Of a stretch of 64,000 nt of DNA, positions 43,977 through 53,501 are shown piece after piece. The notes below the pieces were generated by a model. It had not been told where the DNA came from, did no database searches, and worked only from the letters and a program-made list of their open reading frames with translations. The stretch is from Arthrobacter cavernae (GTDB taxonomy: Bacteria > Actinomycetota > Actinomycetes > Actinomycetales > Micrococcaceae): contig NZ_JAFNLL010000036.1 in assembly GCF_017368795.1 (NCBI RefSeq), positions 1-64,000 of the forward strand. Reading direction: 5' to 3'. Position 1 is the first letter of the stretch. Every line of letters begins with the position of its first letter. A program made the position numbers and the translations under genes.

Positions 43977-45400
43977 ACTGCGTCCTCCACGAGGGTCAGG
44001 TCGCGTCCCTTGGTTTCGGGGGCGAGGAAGGTGGCCACGAAGGCGATGGCGGAGTAGAGGACCATCATTGCCGCCACCGGCCACCAGGAGTTGGTGAACA
44101 GTGCCAGCAGGCCTGCGGCGATGATGGGGGCCAGGCCGCCGGAGAGCACGCCGCCGATTTCCTTGGCCAGGGCCAGTTGGGTGTAGCGGTTGCGGGAGCC
44201 GAAGAGCTCGTTGACGTAGGCCGACTGGACCGAGAACATGCCCAGCACGGAGACGGAGAGGCCGATGATCAGGGCCAGCGAGACCAGGAACGGGTCGCGG
44301 GACTGCATCATGAGCAGGGCCGGGACGGCGAAGAGCATCTGGAAGCCGGACAGGGCGCGGTACATGGTGCGGCGGCCGATCTTGTCGGAGAGCCAGCCGG
44401 CAAGCGGGACCGTGGCGAAGCCGATGAACGAGCCGATCAGCAGCGCGAACGTGCCCACGCTCTTGTTCATGCTCAGGCCGGTGACGATGTAGCCGATGAG
44501 GAAGGTCTGGATCATGGCCGAGTTGCCGGATTCGCCGATCCGCAGTGCCATCGCCAGGAAGAAGGCCTTGCCCTTGCGCTTGGTCTGGGCGGGCTGTGTT
44601 TTGGCGGGCTGTGTTTTGGCGGCCTGGGTTTTGGTGGACTGGGTTTTGGTGCTCAGTGCGGTGGACTGCCCGACGGCGGCGGTGGAGTTCGCGGCGGAGC
44701 CGGCGGCAGCTGCGGCGTCCTGCTCACGGGTGGCCTCGAAGACGGGGCTTTCCTTGAGATTGCGGCGCATCCACAGGGCGTACAGCGTGATGCCGATGCT
44801 GGCGATGAACGGCAGGCGCCAGCCCCAGCTCATGAGCGCTTCCTCGGGCAGGAGGGTCAACAGGACCCAGAGGCCGGAGGCCAGCAGCGTGCCTGAGTTG
44901 GTGCCGAGGCAGACGAAGGAGGCGATCAGGCCGCGCTTCCTGGGCGGGGCGTACTCGGCCAGCATGACCGAGGCGCCGGAGAGCTCTGCGCCGGCACCGA
45001 AGCCCTGTGCGAGGCGGAGGAGCACCAGGATGACCGGCGCGGCGAGGCCGATCTGGGCGTAGCCGGGCAGGAAGCCGATGAGCATGGTGGACACGCCCAT
45101 CATCATGATGGTGGCGACCAGGACCTTCTTGCGGCCCACGCGGTCACCCATGCGGCCGAAGAACCAGGCACCCACGGGGCGGGCCAGGAAGCCGACGCCG
45201 TACGTGAGAAACGCAACCAGCAGGCCGACTACGGGGTCGAAGTTGGGGAAGAAGATCTTGGGGAAGATGATAGCGGCAGCCAGCGAATAGAGCTGGAAGT
45301 CCATGTATTCCATGGCCGTTCCGAGCCAGCCGGATACTGCTGTCCTGATTAGGTCTTTGGATGAGCGCTGGGTGGCGCCGATCTGGATTGTTGCCGTCAT
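43973..45400 (-). CDS. MFS metabolite:H+ symporter (MHS/ShiA type)
   Basis: A 475-residue symporter with 12 predicted helices. The MHS family marks are GWLGTAMEYMDFQLYSLAAAIIFPKIFFP near the start, FLARPVGAWFFGRMGDRVGRKKVLV (loop 2-3) and RLAQGFGAGAELSGASVMLAEYAPPRKRGL. The central cytoplasmic loop carries a low-complexity run of four KTQ-x-A/T repeats encoded by a 15-bp tandem repeat (44591-44650). Substrate is probably the sugar acid used by the overlapping idonate-type dehydrogenase. The divergent GntR gene likely regulates the pair. Confidence 0.88.
   Translation of the reverse strand: MTATIQIGATQRSSKDLIRTAVSGWLGTAMEYMDFQLYSLAAAIIFPKIFFPNFDPVVGLLVAFLTYGVGFLARPVGAWFFGRMGDRVGRKKVLVATIMMMGVSTMLIGFLPGYAQIGLAAPVILVLLRLAQGFGAGAELSGASVMLAEYAPPRKRGLIASFVCLGTNSGTLLASGLWVLLTLLPEEALMSWGWRLPFIASIGITLYALWMRRNLKESPVFEATREQDAAAAAGSAANSTAAVGQSTALSTKTQSTKTQAAKTQPAKTQPAQTKRKGKAFFLAMALRIGESGNSAMIQTFLIGYIVTGLSMNKSVGTFALLIGSFIGFATVPLAGWLSDKIGRRTMYRALSGFQMLFAVPALLMMQSRDPFLVSLALIIGLSVSVLGMFSVQSAYVNELFGSRNRYTQLALAKEIGGVLSGGLAPIIAAGLLALFTNSWWPVAAMMVLYSAIAFVATFLAPETKGRDLTLVEDAV
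44591..44650 (-). repeat. 15-bp tandem repeat, four units, inside the MHS transporter gene
   Basis: Two units are identical (GGGCTGTGTTTTGGC on the plus strand, 44591-44605 and 44606-44620) and two are diverged copies (to 44650). The repeat keeps frame and codes for KTQPA-type pentapeptides in the central cytoplasmic loop, so it can change in length without breaking the protein. Confidence 0.92.
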
Positions 45401-45643
45401 GAACCCCTCTGTTCTACGGGCCCGGGCAGCTGCACATCTTCAATGATGAGGCATGGCGGCCAGGCGTCTTCAGTGCCCCATCATGGGTACACGACTGCCA
45501 TTCAAGCACTGCCATACCAGCGTGTCAAGATGTGATGCGGATCATTTCCCGGCGTGCGGGGTTGGGGCCGCCCGGCGCCGCCCGGCGCCTCCCCGGCGCC
45601 TCCCCGGCGGCGCCCGGGCCTGCTGCCCGGCTACTGTGGAAGC

Positions 45644-46357
45644 ATGGCCGCCTCCGACAACACCCCCCGCGTCTCCGCCCGCATGATGGCGTACGGGCAG
45701 ATCCGCGAGCGCATCATTTCCGGCCAGGACGCACCGGGCACGCTCCTCTCCGAAAACGAGCTCGCGCACCATCTGGGCACCAGCCGCCAGCCGATCCGCG
45801 AGGCACTGCTGCTCATCGCGCAGGAGGGGCTTGTGGAGATCCGGCCGCAGAGCGGCACCTACGTGACCTACTTGGACCCCGACATCGTGGCCCAGGCCCA
45901 GTTCATCCGCGAGGCCATCGAGGTGACATCCCTGGCCGAATGCGCCCGCAACATCACCCCGGACGCGGCAGCCGCGCTCCACGGGCTGCTGGACCGGCAG
46001 GACGCCTGCACCAGCCGCGAAGAGTTCTACCCGCTGGACGAGGAATTCCACCGCACCCTGCTGGCCATCGCCGGCCACGAAACCGCCTGGGCCACTGTCT
46101 CCAATGCCAAGGGACACCTGGACCGCGCCCGCTATCTGGGGCTCAGCGGCTATCGCGGCATCACGGAGTACGCCGCCGACCACCGCCGCGTCCTTGATGC
46201 CATCCTGGCCGGCGATCTCACGGCCGCGGAAGACTGCCTGCGCAGCCACCTGCGCTTCGTCCTGGACGATGTCATCGCCATGCGCGCATCGCGGCCGGAG
46301 CTGTTCTCCGCTCCTGCCGTGCCGGAACGCCGCACCGGCCGCCCGGCGCGGCTCTGA
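45644..46357 (+). CDS. GntR-family regulator, FCD type
   Basis: A 237-residue regulator, divergent from the MHS transporter and idonate-type dehydrogenase genes. Winged helix: YGQIRERIISGQDAPGTLLSENELAHHLGTSRQPIREALLLIAQEGLVEIRPQSGTYVTYL. FCD ligand domain: DEEFHRTLLAIAGHE and EYAADHRRVLDAILAGDLTAAEDCLRSHL, with the metal-site His residues. The start at 45644 (MAASDNTPR) is preceded by TGTGGAAGC; an in-frame extension to 45554 runs through a GC-rich repeat and is unlikely. Probably represses the divergent operon until sugar acid is present (inference). Confidence 0.89.
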   Translation: MAASDNTPRVSARMMAYGQIRERIISGQDAPGTLLSENELAHHLGTSRQPIREALLLIAQEGLVEIRPQSGTYVTYLDPDIVAQAQFIREAIEVTSLAECARNITPDAAAALHGLLDRQDACTSREEFYPLDEEFHRTLLAIAGHETAWATVSNAKGHLDRARYLGLSGYRGITEYAADHRRVLDAILAGDLTAAEDCLRSHLRFVLDDVIAMRASRPELFSAPAVPERRTGRPARL

Positions 46358-46421
46358 GGCACGGCCCCACTGAACAGCCAAACGCGGCTCCACACCCGCG
46401 CGGGAGTAGTGTTGTTCCATC

Positions 46422-47816
46422 ATGACGAGCACGCTCCGCACCAGCACTTTGAAGACCTTGACAGTCCCCCTCGATGTTGACTCAGCTTCCGGGGGGCTGC
46501 CGTCGTTTCTGGTCCGGGACGACGTCCTGTGCTGGTCCCGCCGCGAGAACGGCTTGGTGGGCTTCGGCGAGCTGGCGCGCTTCACAGCCACCGGCCCGGA
46601 CCGCTTCCTCGAAGCCGACATCTGGTGGCGCCACCTGATCCTCGAGGCAGAGATCAGCGATGCCCTGGAAATCCCCGGCACCGGCCCCGTGGCTTTCGGC
46701 TCCTTCGCCTTCTCCAAGACCTCCCCACACCTTTCCCGGCTGATCCTCCCCGAAATCGTGGTGGGCATCCGTGACGGCCGGGCCTGGCTCACCCAGTTGA
46801 CGCTCGACGACGCCGAACTCACCGAGGCGGGCGCGCTCGCCGCCCTGCGGCGCTGGGTTCCCTCGGGAAACCCGGCCCCGGCGGAACTGGCCACCGATTC
46901 CCCGGCCACCGCGGACGCCGCCGTCGGACCGCAGGGGGGCACCGCCGTCGGGCACGCCCTTTCCGGGCGGCAGGCAACCCTGGCGAGCGGCTCACTGAGC
47001 GAGGCCGACTGGATGCAGGCCGTGGCGGACGGCGTCGCGGAAATCCGCACCGGAAAGCTTGAAAAGCTGGTGCTGGCGCGGGACATCCTGGCCACGCTCC
47101 CCGACGGCGTCCGGGCGTCCGGCGTGCTCCGCGAACTTGCCGCGCGCTACCGCGAATGCTGGACCTACGGCGTGGACGGCCTGGTGGGCGCGACGCCGGA
47201 AATGCTCATCCAGGTGGAAGGCCGCACGGCGCAGGCGCGCGTGCTGGCCGGGACGCTGGACCGGCGCGATGCCGAGGGCGTGGACGGCTCCCCCATGGCG
47301 TATGCCGAGCGGGTCTTGGCCGGCTCCGAGAAACAGCGGCACGAGCACGAGATCGCCATCCAGTCGCTGACCACACAGCTGGCGCCCTTCTCCGAGGCGA
47401 TGAACGCGCACAGCGAACCTTTCATCCTGGAGCTCCCCAACGTGTGGCATCTGGCCTCGGACGTGAAGGCGGAGCTGGCGGACATCGAGGGCCACGTGCC
47501 CACCTGCCTGGCCCTAATCAATGCGCTCCATCCCACGGCAGCGGTGTGCGGCACGCCCACACTGGTGGCCGGGGCGCTGATCCGGCGCCTCGAACACATG
47601 GACCGCGGGCCGTACGCCGGACCCGTCGGCTGGCTGGACGGCGCGGGCAACGGCGAGTGGGGCATCGCCCTGCGCGGGGCCGTCATCGAGGACTCCCATA
47701 CGGTCCGGCTGTATGCCGGATGCGGCGTGGTGGAGGGCTCGTTGCCGGAGGCGGAGCTCGCCGAGACCTGGGCGAAATTCCGCCCCATGCTCGAATCGCT
47801 GGGCATCCGCAGCTGA
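46422..47816 (+). CDS. menF: isochorismate synthase
   Basis: A 464-residue chorismate-utilising enzyme that opens menaquinone synthesis by making isochorismate. The catalytic C-terminal domain has KLEKLVLARD, SPEM-like VGATPEMLIQVEG, RVLAGTLDRRD, SEKQRHEHEIAIQSL (with the base Lys/Glu region), LHPTAAVCGTP and GPYAGPVGWLDGAGNGEWGIALR. These fit isochorismate synthases rather than anthranilate synthase. No ribosome site precedes the ATG, and a TAGTGT -10-like box at 46407-46412 suggests a very short leader. It follows the GntR gene on the same strand by 65 bp. Confidence 0.92.
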   Translation: MTSTLRTSTLKTLTVPLDVDSASGGLPSFLVRDDVLCWSRRENGLVGFGELARFTATGPDRFLEADIWWRHLILEAEISDALEIPGTGPVAFGSFAFSKTSPHLSRLILPEIVVGIRDGRAWLTQLTLDDAELTEAGALAALRRWVPSGNPAPAELATDSPATADAAVGPQGGTAVGHALSGRQATLASGSLSEADWMQAVADGVAEIRTGKLEKLVLARDILATLPDGVRASGVLRELAARYRECWTYGVDGLVGATPEMLIQVEGRTAQARVLAGTLDRRDAEGVDGSPMAYAERVLAGSEKQRHEHEIAIQSLTTQLAPFSEAMNAHSEPFILELPNVWHLASDVKAELADIEGHVPTCLALINALHPTAAVCGTPTLVAGALIRRLEHMDRGPYAGPVGWLDGAGNGEWGIALRGAVIEDSHTVRLYAGCGVVEGSLPEAELAETWAKFRPMLESLGIRS

Positions 47817-47973
47817 TTCCGGGGCTCCAGACGGCGCGGGAACGGCGGGGCTTGATTTTTGGGTAATCTAGTTATCCAATAGTGAAGCTAAGTTTTCTGT
47901 GATGCACATCTCTTGTTCGGCGCTACACTAAAACCGATTTGGTTCCGCATCCCCTGCAACAAAAGGTAAAGAT

Positions 47974-48774
47974 ATGCAGATCTCCCGTTCGTTCCTTGGC
48001 AATCCCAAGGCCAAAGCAGCTGCCCTCCTCGCCGCAGGCGCCCTGGCTCTGACGGCCTGCGGCGGCAGCCCCACGCCGGCAGCCAGCCCGGGAGGTGTGT
48101 CGCTCATCAATGCGGGCAAGCTCACCGTCTGCTCCGACATCCCCTACGAGCCCTTCGAGTTCCAGAAGGACGGCAAGAATGTCGGCTTCGACATGGACAT
48201 CGCCGCAGAGCTCGCCAAGGACTTCAAAGCCGAACTGAACGTGGTGGACAGCTCCTTCGAAGCCATCGAGACCGGCACCGCACTCACCCAGTGCGACGTC
48301 TCCATCTCCTCGATCTCCATCACTGACGTCCGCAAGAACGTCATGGATTTCTCCACCCCCTACATGGACGATGACCTGACCCTCGTGGCTACGTCCGCGT
48401 CCGGGATCACGAACATCGACAGCGCCAAGGGCAAGAAGGTCGGCGTCCAGCAGGCCACCACGGGCGCCCAGTACGCCAAGGACAAGGGCATTGACGCCCA
48501 GCAGTTCGAGGATTCCGGACTCCTGGTCCAGGCGCTCAAGGCCGGCACCATTGACGCCGCACTGGGCAACCAGTCCGTCCTGGCCTACGCCATCAAGGAC
48601 GACGCCAAGATCAAGCGCGTTGAGAACTACGCCACGGGCGAGAAGCTGGGCATCTCCATCAAGAAGGGCAACACCGCCATGGCCGAGCAAGTCAACGCGA
48701 CCCTGAAGCGCATCACGGATGACGGCAGCCTGAAGAAGTTCGAGACCACCTGGTTCGGCGAGGCCGCCAAGTAA
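47974..48774 (+). CDS. amino-acid ABC transporter substrate-binding lipoprotein
   Basis: A 266-residue periplasmic-binding-type lipoprotein. Signal peptide with lipobox LTACGG (Cys at about residue 29). The mature protein is family 3: GKLTVCSDIPYEPFEFQKDGKNVGFDMDIAAELAK, DVSISSISITDVRKNVMDFSTPYMDDDLTLV and LGNQSVLAYAI. The ligand is a polar amino acid; which one is unclear. The ribosome site AAAAGGTAAAG precedes the ATG. First of three transporter genes. Confidence 0.92.
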   Translation: MQISRSFLGNPKAKAAALLAAGALALTACGGSPTPAASPGGVSLINAGKLTVCSDIPYEPFEFQKDGKNVGFDMDIAAELAKDFKAELNVVDSSFEAIETGTALTQCDVSISSISITDVRKNVMDFSTPYMDDDLTLVATSASGITNIDSAKGKKVGVQQATTGAQYAKDKGIDAQQFEDSGLLVQALKAGTIDAALGNQSVLAYAIKDDAKIKRVENYATGEKLGISIKKGNTAMAEQVNATLKRITDDGSLKKFETTWFGEAAK

Positions 48775-48803
48775 CCAGCGCCACGGCCTGAGACCAACAC
48801 AGC

Positions 48804-48847
48804 GGAGGCCCCGTGAGGATCTGTAAAGCAGTCCGTACGGGGCCTCC
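48804..48847 (+). terminator. hairpin between binding-protein and permease genes
   Basis: GGAGGCCCCGT (48804-48814) and ACGGGGCCTCC (48837-48847) form an 11-bp stem, extended after a 2-nt mismatch by GGA/TCC. No U-run follows. Placed 29 bp after the binding-protein stop, it likely acts as a leaky terminator or stabilises the upstream message so that more binding protein than permease is made. Confidence 0.65.
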
Positions 48848-48874
48848 ACTGCGCAACATGAATGTGAGAACCGC

Positions 48875-49666
48875 ATGGCAATGACTGCACGTCAACGAGC
48901 CAAAGTAAGTCTGTACGTCCAAGCCGGAATCTTCGTTGTGGCCGTGGCCGCGCTGATCCTCGCCGCGGATTGGAAGACCATCGGCAACAGCGTCTTCAAC
49001 TTCGCCAAGATCGGGCCGATGTTCCCGGACATCTTCCTGGTAGGCCTCAAAAACACCCTGATCTACACGGCCCTCGGCTTCATCGTGGGCCTGTCCGGCG
49101 GCCTGCTGCTGGCCCTGATGAAGCTGTCCACGTTCCCGCTGTACCGCTGGATCGCCACGGGCTACATCGAGTTCTTCCGCGGCATCCCGGCACTGCTGGT
49201 GTTCATCGCCTTCGGCTACGGTGTTCCGTTGGCGTTCCAGGTGTCCTGGGACGTCACCATCGTGGTGATGGTGTCACTAGGCATGGTGGCCTCGGCCTAC
49301 ATCGCCGAGACGCTCCGCGCAGGCCTGCAGGCCGTCCCCAAGGGCCAGATGGAAGCTGCCCGGTCCCTGGGCATGCCGCAGTGGCGGGCCATGGTCACCA
49401 TCGTCATCCCACAGGCATTCAAGATTGTGCTGCCGCCGCTGACCAACGAGGTCATCCTGCTGACCAAGGACTCCTCGCTCATCTACGTGCTGGGGCTCAC
49501 CGCATCCCAATACGAACTCACCAAGTTTGGCCGCGACGGCATCTCCAGCCTCGGAGCCGGGCTGACCCCGCTCCTGGTGGCCGGCGCCTTCTACCTGATC
49601 ATCACCATCCCGTTGAGCCTCTTGGCCCGGAAGTTCGAAAGCCGCACAGCGCGGACCAAGCGATAG
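48875..49666 (+). CDS. amino-acid ABC transporter permease
   Basis: A 263-residue permease of the His/Glu/Gln/Arg family. After a first helix (VFVVAV-type, residues about 18-35) the HisM/GlnP core begins at [41 protein letters not shown] and the EAA loop [37 protein letters not shown] are clear. It ends with a basic tail. Only one permease is encoded, so a homodimer is likely. The ATPase gene follows after 11 bp. Confidence 0.92.
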   Translation: MAMTARQRAKVSLYVQAGIFVVAVAALILAADWKTIGNSVFNFAKIGPMFPDIFLVGLKNTLIYTALGFIVGLSGGLLLALMKLSTFPLYRWIATGYIEFFRGIPALLVFIAFGYGVPLAFQVSWDVTIVVMVSLGMVASAYIAETLRAGLQAVPKGQMEAARSLGMPQWRAMVTIVIPQAFKIVLPPLTNEVILLTKDSSLIYVLGLTASQYELTKFGRDGISSLGAGLTPLLVAGAFYLIITIPLSLLARKFESRTARTKR

Positions 49667-49677
49667 GCAGGACAGTC

Positions 49678-50475
<798 letters not shown>

Positions 50476-50478
50476 CTT

Positions 50479-50580
50479 TTCGACGCGCACCTTGCCTGGC
50501 GACGCGCATATGCCCTGCCGCTACCGGAATACCGGTAGCGGCAGGGCATATGCGCATCATGGGGTCTTTCGCGCGTCGAA
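50479..50580. repeat. nested palindrome: 24-bp perfect stem inside a 10-bp inverted repeat
   Basis: The inner stem 50504-50527/50532-50555 is a perfect 24-bp inverted repeat with loop AATA. Outside it, TTCGACGCGC (50479-50488) is matched by GCGCGTCGAA (50571-50580), the latter inside the last codons of the AbiEi-like gene. CGACGCGCATA at 50500-50510 recurs at 51605-51615 on the other side of that gene. The stem can terminate both convergent genes, but its size and nesting resemble a dispersed repeat. Confidence 0.85.
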
Positions 50581-51531
50581 TTCCGCGGATCGTGCACGAC
50601 GGCGGGGCACGCCGGCCGCCGCCAGCATGCGTTCCAGCTTCCCGGGCTCCATGAGATCGGCCCAATCCCACCTCACCACGTTGAACCCAGTGGCCCGGAT
50701 TCGGTTCTCGCGCTTCTTTTCCTCCACCACCGCCTGCGATGCCGTTCTGCCCTTGAGGAACTCCGGTTTGACGTACTTCTCCACGCCGTCAAATTCCCCA
50801 ACCACTTTGGCCAGCTTCCAGTAGAAGTCGGCGTAGCCCACGAGCCCGTCCTTGTCGTGAATGGCTTGCTGCAGAACCGGAGTTTCGAAACCGGCGACCT
50901 GGATCAGCGAACGGCTGTAGGACTCCCCCGCCGAACCGGACAAAGGATCTGCAAATGCCAAGGCTGCCAATATCCGTCGCCCGGCGGCCGCCGAGTAGTT
51001 CGTGCCCATGCCCGCCAGCAACTCATCCTTGGTCAGGCCCCGTAACTGGAGCCTCCGGTCAGGTTTGAGCACGTGGTCCAGCGGCGCAGCCGCCTCGGTG
51101 AACGGAGTGAACGCGGCAAGATCAAGGACGGTGCGGATGCGGCCCGTGACCAGCAAGCCCTCACGCCGGACGACCGTCAGACCAGATGGATCAGCGAAGT
51201 GGCGGACGACTCCGGCACGTGACCGGCCGCCGTCGTTCTTCATCGTTAGGGCATGGACAGCATGGTTCAGGCCAACAGTAGGAATACTCCAAACAGATGC
51301 CGCCGAGTGTCGGGCGAATACCGTGGGGCTCTCGAAGGTTTCCGCCGCCGCGCTGATGCGGAGCCTGTACTGCTCCCAGGGCTTCAAGTCCTTCCAAGCG
51401 CGGCCGTCCGTGTAGACACCGTGCCGGATCCGGACAAGGGAACCGGCCTTGACGCGCTTGGCGAGTTCCTTGGCGGTCAGCCCATGCTGGATACGGTCGC
51501 GGGCCAGGAGGAGCGGGGGAAGGTCTGTCAT
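50557..51531 (-). CDS. AbiEi-like winged-helix protein with PD-(D/E)XK-like C-terminus
   Basis: A 324-residue protein of uncertain function. The N-terminus resembles AbiEi-family antitoxin domains: GLTAKELAKRVKAGSLVRIRHGVYTDG, then a winged region (PTVFARHSAASVWSIPTVGL) and VTGRIRTVLDLAAFTPF. The C-terminal part (GYADFYWKLAKVVGEFDGVEKYVKP, EKKRENRIRATGFNVVRWDWADL) has the D-x(n)-E-x-D...K pattern of Vsr/DUF559-like nuclease folds. No toxin partner (AbiEii) is adjacent. It is flanked by repeats sharing CGACGCGCATA. Same overall design as the frameshifted gene at 38425-39263. Nuclease activity is unproven. Confidence 0.75.
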   Translation of the reverse strand: MTDLPPLLLARDRIQHGLTAKELAKRVKAGSLVRIRHGVYTDGRAWKDLKPWEQYRLRISAAAETFESPTVFARHSAASVWSIPTVGLNHAVHALTMKNDGGRSRAGVVRHFADPSGLTVVRREGLLVTGRIRTVLDLAAFTPFTEAAAPLDHVLKPDRRLQLRGLTKDELLAGMGTNYSAAAGRRILAALAFADPLSGSAGESYSRSLIQVAGFETPVLQQAIHDKDGLVGYADFYWKLAKVVGEFDGVEKYVKPEFLKGRTASQAVVEEKKRENRIRATGFNVVRWDWADLMEPGKLERMLAAAGVPRRRARSAEFDARKTP

Positions 51532-51680
51532 GTACCGAAGGTGCCATTTGTATGCCCAGCGCGACAGATTCGGATGCCTCTATGTGGAGAACCATTTTTA
51601 CAGTCGACGCGCATAGGATCTGGCGCGCCCGGAATATGGGCCGCGTCAGGGAATATCCGAGTCGCCAGCCGCTGAGCGCG

Positions 51681-53387
51681 TCAGCCCACGAGCACTCTGG
51701 CCACGGCCTCGGCCACGGCCTTCTTGATGCGCGCGTGCAGCGGGCGCAGGCCGGCCCGGTCCGTACGCACTTCAACAATGGTGCGCCCCTTCAGCGGGGT
51801 CTTGAGCGCGGTGGCGAGTTCCGCCGTCGTGCTTACCGCACAGTGCCCGACGCCGTAGGCCGCGGCGAGTGCCGCGATGTCCACCGAGTGCGGGGTGCCG
51901 AAGAGGCGTTCGACGGCGGTGCCGTAGCCGCCGCCGTCCTCGACCGCGCCGTGCTCAAGGAGTCCGAAGATGCCGCCGCCGGCGTCATTGAGCACCACGA
52001 TCCGCAGGTCCGGCCCGGGTTCGCCGGTCCCCAGGAGCAGGCTGCCGGCGTCGTGCAGGAACGTGACGTCACCCAGGAAAAGGGTGGTTTCGCGGCCGCC
52101 GCCCAGCGCGATGCCCGTGGCGGTGGCGATGGTGCCGTCGATGCCGGCGAGGCCGCGGTTGGCGTACACGGTGGCCACGGGTTCCGGTGCGGGCTGGCCG
52201 GCGAGGTCCACGTCGCGGATGCCGTTGGAGGAGCCCAGGACCAGCTGCCCGCGGGCGTGCGCCCACACCGTGGCGCCGGCGGCCGGCCCGTTGGCGCTGG
52301 CCTCGGATGCGAGTACACCGTCAAGGGCGTGCTGGGCCGCAGCACCGGCCAGGAGCCAGGCGTCGAGCCATTCGGCCGGGCCACGCCCGGAAAACTCCGC
52401 CAGTTCGGGCAGGGATTTGATGGGGGTCTCGCGGCGACGGCCGGCCTCGTACCAGGCCACGGGGACCGGCTCGTAGATCGCCGTGGCCACGTCCTCACGG
52501 GCCAGAAGCGCCGCTACCGGCCGGGACAGCGTGGCCCGGCCGAACAGGACCACCCGCTCAATCGCCAGTGCGGAGTCCGGGCCGAAGTGCTCCAGCAGCA
52601 GCCGGTACGGGCCCACGGCGTTCGGCCCGAAACGGGCGTTCGAGGACGGCTCGGCCAGCAGCGGCAGGCTGTGGGCGCGGGCGAAAGCCTCGGCGACCGG
52701 ACCGGCGTCGTGCCCGGCGAGGACCACGGTGCGCCGCTCGGGCAACTCCGCCGGGGCCGGCGGGAGGTCGAAGGCCAGGGGTCCGGCGTCGTAGTGGAAC
52801 ACGCCGTGGCCCGTCTGCGGCGGCAGCGCCTCGCCCACTTCCGGGACCAGCGGTTCGCGGAAGGCGAGGTTGAGCTGGACGGGACCCGGAGGCGTGTCTT
52901 CGAGGGCGCCGGTGGCGGCGTAGAGCGCCGTCCCCACGGCCCGCTGCGGATTGTCGCCCGCGGGGACCTCGACGGCGAAACGGACGTGCTCGCCGAACAG
53001 GTCCAGCTGGAGAGTGGTCTGGTTGGCGCCTGTTCCGAGGAGTTCCTCGGGGCGGTCGGCGGAGAGAACCACGAGCGGCACCGCGGCATGGTTGGCCTCC
53101 ATCACGGCTGGGAGCAGGTTCCCGACGGCGGTCCCCGAGGTGGTCAGCACGGCCGCGGGTGCGCCGGTGGACAGTGCCAGGCCCAGGGCCGTGAACCCGG
53201 CGGAGCGTTCGTCGATCCGCACGTGGAGGCGGACGCGGCCGGCAGCCTCGGCCTCCGCAAGGGCGTACACGGCGGGCGCCGAGCGCGAGCCCGGCGCCAC
53301 CACCACATGCCGCACGCCGCCGTCGAGCAAGGCCCCGACGGCGATCCTGGCGGTGGCGAGCGAGGTCAAGGAGTCCTGGGAAGTCAC
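51681..53387 (-). CDS. menD: SEPHCHC synthase
   Basis: A 568-residue thiamine-diphosphate enzyme joining isochorismate and 2-oxoglutarate in menaquinone synthesis. The N-terminal domain has VVAPGSRSAPAVYALAEAEAAGRVRLHVRIDERSAGFTALGLAL, typical MenD with the catalytic Glu in DERSAGF, and LTTSGTAVGNLLPAVMEANHAAVPLVVLSADRPEEL. The ThDP-binding end is LFLGDVTFLHDAGSLL and IVVLNDAGGGIFGLLEHG. GTG start at 53387. It stands apart from menF (5 kb away) and menC (4 kb away), all in the same biosynthetic route. Confidence 0.94.
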   Translation of the reverse strand: MTSQDSLTSLATARIAVGALLDGGVRHVVVAPGSRSAPAVYALAEAEAAGRVRLHVRIDERSAGFTALGLALSTGAPAAVLTTSGTAVGNLLPAVMEANHAAVPLVVLSADRPEELLGTGANQTTLQLDLFGEHVRFAVEVPAGDNPQRAVGTALYAATGALEDTPPGPVQLNLAFREPLVPEVGEALPPQTGHGVFHYDAGPLAFDLPPAPAELPERRTVVLAGHDAGPVAEAFARAHSLPLLAEPSSNARFGPNAVGPYRLLLEHFGPDSALAIERVVLFGRATLSRPVAALLAREDVATAIYEPVPVAWYEAGRRRETPIKSLPELAEFSGRGPAEWLDAWLLAGAAAQHALDGVLASEASANGPAAGATVWAHARGQLVLGSSNGIRDVDLAGQPAPEPVATVYANRGLAGIDGTIATATGIALGGGRETTLFLGDVTFLHDAGSLLLGTGEPGPDLRIVVLNDAGGGIFGLLEHGAVEDGGGYGTAVERLFGTPHSVDIAALAAAYGVGHCAVSTTAELATALKTPLKGRTIVEVRTDRAGLRPLHARIKKAVAEAVARVLVG

Positions 53388-53451
53388 CGCTCCAGTCTAT
53401 TTCCCGATCCATCCCCCAAACGCTCTCCCACCTTTGACCCCCAAACGCCAA

Positions 53452-53488
53452 ACGCTCTCTCACTTTCCTGACGAAAGTGAGAGAGCGT
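53452..53488 (-). terminator. terminator hairpin after the PhoX-type gene
   Basis: A perfect 16-bp stem (ACGCTCTCTCACTTTC and complement) with loop CTGAC, starting 13 bp after the 53502 stop. A diverged copy of the left arm (CCAAACGCTCTCCCACCTTT, from 53415) lies 30 bp further on. Downstream bases on the minus strand are T/G-rich rather than pure U. Confidence 0.8.
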
Positions 53489-53501
53489 CGGGGCGGGGAG
53501 A

